This document shows, one piece after another, positions 1-6,091 of a DNA stretch of 19,047 bases (position 1 is its first letter; the number at the start of each line of letters is the position of its first letter). The notes under the pieces were generated by a model. It had not been told where the DNA came from. It worked only from the letters and a program-made list of their open reading frames with translations, and did not search any database. The translations under genes were made by a program, and so were the position numbers. The DNA lies in contig JAITFL010000064.1 in the NCBI GenBank assembly GCA_031281385.1, positions 1 to 19,047 on the forward strand. Reading direction: 5' to 3'. Source of the DNA: Holophagales bacterium (lineage in GTDB: Bacteria; Acidobacteriota; Holophagae; Holophagales; Holophagaceae).

Positions 1-271
1 CCGCTACCGGAAGATCACGGGCACCCGCTTGTTACCTGAAGATCAGGCAGCAATTGCCAGTTCGAGATTGTCGTTGGCAGTTTTGTTTTAGTCGGCTTGA
101 TAAGGGGGCCAGCCGGCCAACCCCCGCCTGCGCTCCGCGCCCCTAAAGTCAACCTGTCGAAACCGGTCACCCCCAAGGCCGCGCCCGCCTGCCCCTCGAG
201 GCATGGATCGGCGCGGACTGGTAGTATGGCATTGTTTGGCCAAAAATACAATGCGCTTCCATATTCCGATT
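1..271. other. Non-coding or unassigned stretch, nothing recognised
   Basis: No RNA gene, promoter or recognisable protein is visible here. A minus-strand frame stays open from copy A of the repeat through this stretch (15-479), but its product looks like no known protein and the frame is interrupted in repeat copy B, so I do not call it. The stretch is GC-rich and contains one imperfect palindrome at 104-125. Confidence 0.4.
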
Positions 272-534
272 GATCGCGCTCATCGAAGTCGTGCCCATGT
301 ATCAGTACGTTCATAGGGCAGCAGGCGAAACGAGTATAAAGGGTCTGGGGAGTAATGAGTGGACTCGCATGCGAGGCCACCCTGAATGAATCCCCAGTGA
401 GCATCCGGAAAGCTTTTCCAAAATCCGGTGGGTAACACCCAAGGCCGTAACGCCCCCCTTCCGAGTTCAAGCGGCGCATGACCGCGCCGCGTGTTCATTC
501 GGCATTAAAATCATCGCGGGCGAAGCCCGCATCA
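272..534 (-). repeat. Dispersed ~265-bp repeat, copy A (inverted relative to copy B)
   Basis: The reverse complement of this segment aligns end to end with 15598-15864. Both copies begin with a GCGGGC/GCCCGC hairpin, continue through shared blocks such as ACGCGGCG, CGAACTCGG-like, TGGAAAAGCTT, ACTGGGGATTC and CTCCCCAGACCC, and end at CTTCGATGA. The copies differ at many positions, so the duplication is old or the copies arrived separately. Copies A and B are in opposite orientation about 15 kb apart and bracket most of the window. Whether this is a mobile element, a gene family or a structured RNA cannot be settled from the sequence. Confidence 0.85.
280..498 (-). CDS. Small ORF in repeat copy A (72 aa, unknown function)
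   Basis: This 72-codon frame starts with ATG and ends TGA. The same frame in copy B gives a 73-aa product. I count about 42 identical residues, including TRRGH, PLELG, WKSF, WGF, YSPDPL, LPY and a C-terminal RLR. The only length difference is one whole codon, and several codon differences are synonymous (CGC/CGA, CTT/CTC, TTT/TTC, CCT/CCC, TTA/TTG). Start and stop are at matching positions. These facts favour a translated product, but no clear Shine-Dalgarno sequence precedes the ATG and I recognise no domain. The peptide is rich in Arg, Pro and Trp with no signal peptide or membrane segment. It may instead be an open frame inside a non-coding repeat. Confidence 0.35.
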   Translation of the reverse strand: MNTRRGHAPLELGRGALRPWVLPTGFWKSFPDAHWGFIQGGLACESTHYSPDPLYSFRLLPYERTDTWARLR

Positions 535-552
535 TTGCCGCGCTTGCGCGGC
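516..552. repeat. Pair of compact GC-rich hairpins
   Basis: There are two perfect stems in a row: GCGGGC/GCCCGC at 516-530 with a GAA loop, and GCCGCGC/GCGCGGC at 537-552 with almost no loop. The first belongs to the edge of repeat copy A (copy B has its own version at 15603-15616). The second is outside the shared repeat. They resemble REP-type palindromes. No T-run follows, so a rho-independent terminator is unlikely. Confidence 0.6.
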
Positions 553-659
553 CTGAACACTCTACAGCCTATTTCCCCAGATGGCTCCGATTCCCGCAAA
601 AGATAGTTTTGAATCAATCTTCCCGGATACGTGGCATAATATTATCAGGGAGTATTTGG

Positions 660-1271
660 TTGGCAATAAAGGGCGACATTTTTGTCATTTCCGCCCCATC
701 CGGGGCCGGAAAATCCACTTTGGTCAAGAGGCTGTTTGAAGAGGTAGGGCACATTTCCTTTTCCATTTCTTTCACCACGCGCCCCGCAAGGGACAACGAA
801 GAAGAAGGAAAGGACTACTTTTTTGTTGACGAGCCCACATTCGACCACATGGTGGAGGCAGACAAATTTGTGGAATGGGTGCAGGTATATGAGCACAGGT
901 ATGGAACAGGGAAGGCTTGGCTGCAGGGCCAGTTGGAAAAGGGCATGGACGTGCTGCTTGACCTAGATACTGCCGGGGCAAAGCGAATGAAGGAACTGTA
1001 CCCCGATTCGACGCTGATCTTTTTGCTGCCGCCATCGGCGCAGTTGCTGGCCAGCCGCCTTAGGGGGCGCGACAAGGACAGCGAGGAACAAATAGCGATA
1101 CGCTTGCAGCACGCCAAGCACGAAATGGAGCAGTGGGAAAACTACGAATACCTAGTGCTGAACGACGACCTAGAGACCGCATACCGCAATTTTAGGTCGA
1201 TTTTTTTAGCCACAAGGGCCTCGAAGAGGCACATGGTCGCAGCGGCAAAAAATGCGCTTGATACTTTTTGA
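660..1271 (+). CDS. gmk: Guanylate kinase
   Basis: The product phosphorylates GMP to GDP with ATP in the cytoplasm, supplying guanine nucleotides. With the TTG start chosen here it has 203 residues, the usual length. The P-loop SAPSGAGKST lies at residues 11-20, followed by the GMP-binding segment FTTRP with a downstream DYFF, then YGTGK, and the lid region RLRGRDKDSEEQIAIRL. I chose TTG at 660 because GGGAG (648-652) sits 7 nt upstream and the protein then begins MAIKGDIFVIS, as Gmk proteins normally do. A further upstream TTG at 609 would add 17 residues with no family counterpart. The gene begins an operon, with the S41 peptidase 38 nt downstream. The usual upstream neighbour yicC is not present; repeat copy A lies there instead. 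Confidence 0.95.
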   Translation: MAIKGDIFVISAPSGAGKSTLVKRLFEEVGHISFSISFTTRPARDNEEEGKDYFFVDEPTFDHMVEADKFVEWVQVYEHRYGTGKAWLQGQLEKGMDVLLDLDTAGAKRMKELYPDSTLIFLLPPSAQLLASRLRGRDKDSEEQIAIRLQHAKHEMEQWENYEYLVLNDDLETAYRNFRSIFLATRASKRHMVAAAKNALDTF

Positions 1272-1309
1272 TTTCTGGCCAACAATTGATGATGATTCGG
1301 TGAATATTT

Positions 1310-2878
1310 ATGTCTAGGTGGCTCTCGCGCAACTGGCTTTGGATGATAATCATTGGTGCCGTAGCGGTCTATGCCCCGCTGGTGGGGAGCAGCCAGGACG
1401 AGAAGTCTAGGAAGCGCGGCCTTGAAACCCTGACCGAGGTCATGGACATAATCCAGAAGCAAAGCATCGCGCCGCCGACGCCCAAGCAGGTGGCATACGC
1501 CTCTATCCAAGGGATGCTGCAAACCTTGGATCCCCACTCCAGCTTTATGGACGAACTGGAGTTCCGCAATATGCGCGACGATCAAAAGGGCGCATATTTT
1601 GGCATTGGGGCCATCATCCAAGGACAGCCGGACGGCTACGTTGCCATCGTCAACATCATTGCCGGCGGGCCAGCGGAAAAGGCGGGCCTTCGGGCTGGGG
1701 ACATCTTCCGCGAGATAGACGGCAAAACTGCAGAAGGGCAGAGCAGCAACCAGGTAATGAGGCGGCTGCGCGGGGAGAAGGGGACGACTGTGATGCTGAC
1801 TGTTCAGCGCCCAGGCGCCGAGCAGCTTATCAATCTGTCAATCGTACGCGCCGAGATACCGAACAATAGCGTCTATTACTCTTTTATGCTGACGGACGAG
1901 ATTGGGTTCATCAAGATCAGGGATTTTGGCGAGACGACATCCGATGATTTCGGCAAGGCCATAGTCGCGCTGAAAAAAAAGGGCATGAGGGCGCTGATAC
2001 TTGACCTGAGGGACAACCCCGGCGGAAGCCTAGACGCGGCCATAGGCATCTCAAAGCAGCTATTGGGGCCAAATGAGCTGATACTTACCCAGAGGGGCAG
2101 AGAGGGCAGGGAGCCGATTTTCTTTAGGACGGAGGCGGACGACAAACTTTCTGCCAACTCTTTCCCTTTGGCAGTCTTGATAAACAGGCGCTCGGCGTCG
2201 GCTTCGGAAATAGTCGCAGGGGCCATCCAGGATCACGACCGTGGTCTGCTGGTGGGCGAGACGAGCTGGGGCAAGGGGTTGGTGCAGGTGGTGGTGCCCA
2301 TCAACCGCACAAGGGGCCTTGGGCTGACGATAGCGCGCTACCACACGCCTTCGGGGCGCTGCATACAGCGCGACTATCAGCATGGGCTGGACGACTACTA
2401 CATTTTGGACGCCGAGGATTCAGATCAGGCAGAGGCATCGGGCCCTGAGTACCACACCGACCTTGGACGCGCAGTGTACGGCGGGGGCGGCATCCGCCCA
2501 GACTACACCGTTGCCAGAAAAGAGCAAGTGATAGCCATTAGATTGAGGAATGTGTACGGGGCCTACTTCAAGTTTGTGGTGGCAGAAAAGGACAGGCTGG
2601 GCTTCAAGCAGGGCCAGGCGGCGGACAGCGCGACTATGGCGCGATTCAGGGAATGGCTAGGCGGCCAAAACATCTCTATTTCGGACGAAGATTGGAAAGC
2701 GGCAGAAAAGGACATAAACGCAAACCTGACGATAGAGATACATAGCTTGCTGTATGGCACAGAGGCGGGCTTCAAGTACGAATCCTTGGCCGCCGACGCC
2801 CAAGTGCAAAAGGCCATAGAGATACTGCCGGAAGCAGAGAGCCTTTACAGCAAGAGGCTGCAAAAAAAGGGCAAGTAG
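1310..2878 (+). CDS. S41A C-terminal processing peptidase (CtpA/Prc family), membrane-anchored
   Basis: This serine protease cleaves protein C-termini, probably in the periplasm. Residues 9-25 form an N-terminal membrane anchor or uncleaved signal. The short N-terminal helical part with DPHSSFM (74-80) is typical of the family. A PDZ domain follows at about 96-180 (YFGIGAII, AEKAGLRAGDIF) and the protease core at about 190-360. The catalytic pair is visible: Ser297 in NRRSASASEI and Lys322 in WGKGLVQ, 25 residues apart as in the D1 processing protease. DLRDNPGG (232-239) is the conserved substrate-binding loop. The ~150-residue C-terminal extension contains HTDLGRAVYGGGG, which I associate with Acidobacteriota members. 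GGTGA (1299-1303) precedes the ATG. It sits between gmk and a methyltransferase-like gene, probably in one transcript. Confidence 0.93.
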   Translation: MSRWLSRNWLWMIIIGAVAVYAPLVGSSQDEKSRKRGLETLTEVMDIIQKQSIAPPTPKQVAYASIQGMLQTLDPHSSFMDELEFRNMRDDQKGAYFGIGAIIQGQPDGYVAIVNIIAGGPAEKAGLRAGDIFREIDGKTAEGQSSNQVMRRLRGEKGTTVMLTVQRPGAEQLINLSIVRAEIPNNSVYYSFMLTDEIGFIKIRDFGETTSDDFGKAIVALKKKGMRALILDLRDNPGGSLDAAIGISKQLLGPNELILTQRGREGREPIFFRTEADDKLSANSFPLAVLINRRSASASEIVAGAIQDHDRGLLVGETSWGKGLVQVVVPINRTRGLGLTIARYHTPSGRCIQRDYQHGLDDYYILDAEDSDQAEASGPEYHTDLGRAVYGGGGIRPDYTVARKEQVIAIRLRNVYGAYFKFVVAEKDRLGFKQGQAADSATMARFREWLGGQNISISDEDWKAAEKDINANLTIEIHSLLYGTEAGFKYESLAADAQVQKAIEILPEAESLYSKRLQKKGK

Positions 2879-2887
2879 GCGCACTTC

Positions 2888-3790
2888 ATGCCCATCAGCC
2901 GCAGACTTAAACTGATGTTGGCCGCAGAGCAGGCTTCCTTTATGCGGAGGTCGCGGAAGCACTGGGCAAGCCACTTGGCCCGCGCCAGGGATTTTATTGG
3001 CGCGGCACTGATGGGGGCAGATCCAAATCGCCCTGTGCTGATACTGGGGGCCGGCTGCGGCTTGGAGATACCTTGGAATTTGGCCCCTGCCAATACATTC
3101 GGGTGGGACGCTGCGCCCTTGAGCCGACTGTGGACCTGCCTGCGGCACCATCGTTGGCCGCCTTGGGTATTCGATGACATGACGAGCGCCTTCAACGAGC
3201 TAGACAAGGTTTCGCGCAGGTCTGCGGTGATTCCTGGCAGGTGGACTCTAAGGCCGTCCCACTCCGCAGCAAAGAGGCTGGCTGGGCTGATGCCGTCAAT
3301 CCCCGTGGCTCCCCGCGCACTGAGGGAGTGGATCGGGGAGCATCGCCCAGGAACCATCGTCTGTGCGAATGTGCTTGGCCAGTTGAAGCCTATGGCGCAA
3401 AGAATAATAGAGCGGGCCTTTAGGCCCATGAGCCCGTGGGTCTCTGACCCCGAATTGAAAGATCCCTTGCAGGAGGCGCTGGATATTTGGATTGCGAAGT
3501 TGCTAAAGGCCATCCTTGATGTTTTGCGCGACAGCAATTCCACGCTGTGCCTGTTGCACGACAGGGCTGTTATCCACCAAGAGGCGGATATTGCGCTGGG
3601 CGGCTGGGATGACTCGTGGGGGGGGCAGATAAAAACTTCCGAGGTAATTTTGGAGGCAAGCGACCCTCTGTCCGGTGTTGACTTCGTAGCCGAACTGAAT
3701 GGGCTTCCCTGCCGCAGAAAAGAGCGCTGGATATGGCCCTTGGCACCCAAACAGATACACATAGTCGAGGCACTGGCGTATGGGATTTAG
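2888..3790 (+). CDS. Probable class I SAM-dependent methyltransferase-like protein
   Basis: This 300-residue soluble protein carries a glycine-rich motif I, VLILGAGCGLE (50-60), the SAM-binding loop of Rossmann-fold methyltransferases, with FGWDAAPLSRLW downstream where the acidic ribose-binding residue is expected. IVCANVLGQLKPMA is in the place of motif IV. The rest is not recognised and no substrate can be named. There is no signal peptide or membrane segment. The N-terminal 30 residues are strongly basic. It begins 9 nt after the peptidase stop, so it is almost certainly co-transcribed with gmk and the peptidase, though only weak ribosome-binding sequence (TAGG) precedes the ATG. Degeneration outside motif I makes loss of catalytic activity possible. 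Confidence 0.6.
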   Translation: MPISRRLKLMLAAEQASFMRRSRKHWASHLARARDFIGAALMGADPNRPVLILGAGCGLEIPWNLAPANTFGWDAAPLSRLWTCLRHHRWPPWVFDDMTSAFNELDKVSRRSAVIPGRWTLRPSHSAAKRLAGLMPSIPVAPRALREWIGEHRPGTIVCANVLGQLKPMAQRIIERAFRPMSPWVSDPELKDPLQEALDIWIAKLLKAILDVLRDSNSTLCLLHDRAVIHQEADIALGGWDDSWGGQIKTSEVILEASDPLSGVDFVAELNGLPCRRKERWIWPLAPKQIHIVEALAYGI

Positions 3791-3807
3791 AATGGGGCGT
3801 TGTTCAC

Positions 3808-3869
3808 GCATGTAAAGCTGACGGTCGGTTACAAGTTACAAGGTACAGGATGCCCAATTTGCATGTAAA
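3808..3869 (+). repeat. Short direct repeats in the gap before kimA
   Basis: GCATGTAAA occurs at 3808-3816 and again at 3861-3869. Between them GTTACAA is repeated in tandem (3828-3841), followed by the related GGTACAGG. Such short direct repeats can be regulator-binding sites upstream of a transporter gene, but no family can be named and chance is not excluded. Confidence 0.3.
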
Positions 3870-3892
3870 ATTCTCATGGTACAGGGGCTTTA

Positions 3893-4055
3893 TTCCAATT
3901 CTAAATAGGATCAGCCATGATTCTATTTAGAATTGGAATGCGCGACAGGACGTCGCGCCCGAAATGCGTAGCATTTCGTGAGGCCAGGCGAGCTTGCCTC
4001 GCCGCAGCCGACTAATTCAAAATTGCATGGACGCAATTTTGAATTAGAATTGGAA
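3893..4055. repeat. MITE-like element of nested hairpins upstream of kimA
   Basis: The 163-bp element is bounded by perfect 12-bp inverted repeats TTCCAATTCTAA (3893-3904) and TTAGAATTGGAA (4044-4055), each flanked by TTA (3890-3892 and 4056-4058), a possible 3-bp target duplication. Inside are a long hairpin (3892-3939, 17-bp perfect stem that extends toward a GCCA loop), GCGCGAC/GTCGCGC (3940-3958), CGAAATGC/GCATTTCG (3960-3978), a GGCGAG/CTCGCC hairpin near 3987-4003, and a 15-bp perfect stem (4012-4026 with 4033-4047). A second copy of the right-end sequence closes the first hairpin (3927-3939), so the left end can pair with either copy. There is no coding frame. It ends just before the AGGG that may serve as kimA ribosome-binding site. 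Confidence 0.7.
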
Positions 4056-4071
4056 TTAGGGAAAAGAGAAA

Positions 4072-6069
4072 ATGTTTAGCTTAAAGCGGTTCATTTTGGG
4101 GCGGCGCCTTGCGAGTACTGAGGCCAGGGGGGTCAAGGTTGGCAATGTGGTCGGCCTGTCCATCTTTAGTTCTGACGCGCTTTCTTCTGTTGCTTACGCT
4201 ACGCAGGAGATATTGGCAAGCATTTCTTCCAGCTTGGGGGGCTTGGGCGTCGCGGTGGCTGCGGGCGCGGTTTTGGCGCCCTTTTACAGGCTCTCTCTGC
4301 CGGTGGCCGTTGCTATCGTTGTTTTGTTAATAATTCTTGGGGTGAGCTATAAGCAGACTATCAACGCTTACCCCAATGGGGGCAGCGCATACTTGGTGGC
4401 AAAGAGCAACTTGGGCGAAATGGCCTCGCTGATAGCGGGGGCAAGCCTTTTGGTTGACTTTGTGCTAACGGTGGCTGTGTCGGCCTCTTCGGGCGTGGCA
4501 AACATAGCGTCGGCGATCACCGCGCTCAAAGGCCACGAAGTATTTTTGACGATAGCGGCCATTGTCATCGTTGCGCTTATAAATCTGCGCGGCACCGAGG
4601 ATTCTGGCAAGTTGTTCGCCATCCCCACGTACGGCTTTGCCATTCTGTTGGTGGTCTTATTGGGTTCTGGGACTGTGAAGGTGCTTTTGGGCCATGCGCC
4701 TACTCCGCAAATGGTTGAAACTTCCGTTTCAACTGCCTCAAGCGTTTCGCAGTTTGCCATATTGGTCATTTTCCTAAAAGCGTTTAGCGCGGGTTGCACT
4801 GCGCTGACGGGAATAGAGGGCATATCCAATGGGGTGTCGGCGTTCAAAGAGCCAAGGGCACAAAACGCTTCAAAGGTTATGACTTGGATGCTGATAATGC
4901 TGGCCACGATGTTTATGGGCGTCACGCTGCTGGCCAACAAGTTCAACTTGGTCTATACACACAGCGGCGATCCAAAGGTCATCGCCGAGACGCTTCTCTC
5001 GATGCTGGCCAAAGCTATTTATGGCGACGTCGAAACTGGCTTTTCCAAGATACTGTACTTGGCCACCATGAGCTTTACGTTCTTAGTGCTAATTGTTGCG
5101 GCCAATTCTTCCTTTGCTGGTTTTCCAAGGCTGGCAGCGATGATTTCGAGAAACAGGTACCTGCCAAAACAGTTTTCCACCCAAGGGGACAGGCTGGTGT
5201 TCAGCAATGGCATCATCATCCTTGCCATAGTCAGCAGTTTTTTGGTGTGGCTGCTGCACGCCAATACGGATCTGCTGCTGCCCCTGTACGCGATGGGCGT
5301 TTTTATAGGGTTCACCATCAGCCAGGCCAGCATGGTGATGCACTGGCGAAAGTGGAGGGGGTCAGAAAAAAAATGGCTGATAAAGGCCGCCATCAATGGC
5401 GTTGGCGCGATGACGACGGGAGTGGTGCTTGTGGTCATCGTATTCAACAAATTCAAGGCGCCTGACCACCTGAGCGGCGTATGGATAATCATGCTGATAA
5501 TACCGGCCCTGATCTGGCTGTTCCTGAAAATCCACTGGCACTATGACCACATCAGGTCGTCGCTGGCTTCCAGCAGGGCAGAGCCGATAATCCTGTACTC
5601 AAAGAGCCACGTGATAGTCCTTGTAAATTCCATACACCGGGGGACGCTGGAGGCTCTGCGCTACGCCAAGGCCATCGCCGGAAATGGCATCGTGGAGGCG
5701 CTGAACATTGATTTTAGGGATGAGTCGGGGAACCCAAGCCTAGTGCGCTTCGCGCTGGAATCGGAATGGCAGATGTACTGCAGTGAGGCCAACATCCCTC
5801 TGAGGTTCATAGAAAATAGGTATAGGCAGGTTGTGGAGCCAATAGTGAAGGAACTTAGCAGGATGAGGGAAAAAGAGCCAGAAACGCTATTCACTGTTGT
5901 GGTGCCGGAATTTGTGACAGAATCTATTATGGGCAACATTTTACACAACCAGACAGCGCTGCGGATAAAAACTGTCCTGAGGGAAACGCCCAATACAGTG
6001 GTGGTATCTGTGCCCTACAAAATAGGTGGAGGCCACGACAGGGATCCGCATGTAATTGGCACGGCGTGA
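4072..6069 (+). CDS. kimA: KimA-type potassium/proton symporter (APC superfamily)
   Basis: This inner-membrane transporter likely takes up K+ with protons. The N-terminal ~490 residues are an APC-fold bundle of about 12 helices, opening with the KimA signature FSSDALSSVAYAT (32-44). Residues that bind or couple K+ in Bacillus subtilis KimA have counterparts with the same spacing: Asp35 and Tyr42, Asp129 and Thr133 (VDFVLTVAVS), Thr246 and Glu249 (TGIEGISNG). The cytoplasmic C-terminus (~510-665) matches the domain that binds inhibitory c-di-AMP in Firmicutes KimA; whether it does so here cannot be read from sequence. Length 665 compares with about 607 in B. subtilis. The leader is occupied by a hairpin element rather than a recognisable ydaO riboswitch. 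A secreted-protein gene follows after 22 nt. Alternative: a related APC amino-acid permease. Confidence 0.85.
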   Translation: MFSLKRFILGRRLASTEARGVKVGNVVGLSIFSSDALSSVAYATQEILASISSSLGGLGVAVAAGAVLAPFYRLSLPVAVAIVVLLIILGVSYKQTINAYPNGGSAYLVAKSNLGEMASLIAGASLLVDFVLTVAVSASSGVANIASAITALKGHEVFLTIAAIVIVALINLRGTEDSGKLFAIPTYGFAILLVVLLGSGTVKVLLGHAPTPQMVETSVSTASSVSQFAILVIFLKAFSAGCTALTGIEGISNGVSAFKEPRAQNASKVMTWMLIMLATMFMGVTLLANKFNLVYTHSGDPKVIAETLLSMLAKAIYGDVETGFSKILYLATMSFTFLVLIVAANSSFAGFPRLAAMISRNRYLPKQFSTQGDRLVFSNGIIILAIVSSFLVWLLHANTDLLLPLYAMGVFIGFTISQASMVMHWRKWRGSEKKWLIKAAINGVGAMTTGVVLVVIVFNKFKAPDHLSGVWIIMLIIPALIWLFLKIHWHYDHIRSSLASSRAEPIILYSKSHVIVLVNSIHRGTLEALRYAKAIAGNGIVEALNIDFRDESGNPSLVRFALESEWQMYCSEANIPLRFIENRYRQVVEPIVKELSRMREKEPETLFTVVVPEFVTESIMGNILHNQTALRIKTVLRETPNTVVVSVPYKIGGGHDRDPHVIGTA

Positions 6070-6091
6070 TCTCGCACGAAGCGGAGGAAAA

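Noticed and set aside
15..479. 154-codon minus-strand frame
   Set aside because: Runs through repeat copy A in a different frame from the conserved one. The same frame has a stop in copy B, and the product matches nothing familiar.
517..552. Hairpin pair as a rho-independent terminator
   Set aside because: No T-run follows on either strand and no gene ends nearby.
609..659. Upstream TTG start for gmk
   Set aside because: Would add 17 residues absent from Gmk proteins; the site at 648-652 fits TTG 660.
3940..4047. Row of palindromes as a CRISPR-like array
   Set aside because: The stems differ in sequence and length, and there are no repeated units with spacers.
3791..4071. ydaO/c-di-AMP riboswitch upstream of kimA
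   Set aside because: The conserved riboswitch blocks (such as GAGCCGGGGA) are not present; the region is explained by short direct repeats and the hairpin element.
4794..5465. 223-codon plus-strand frame
   Set aside because: Out-of-frame shadow within kimA, whose own frame has clear family motifs.
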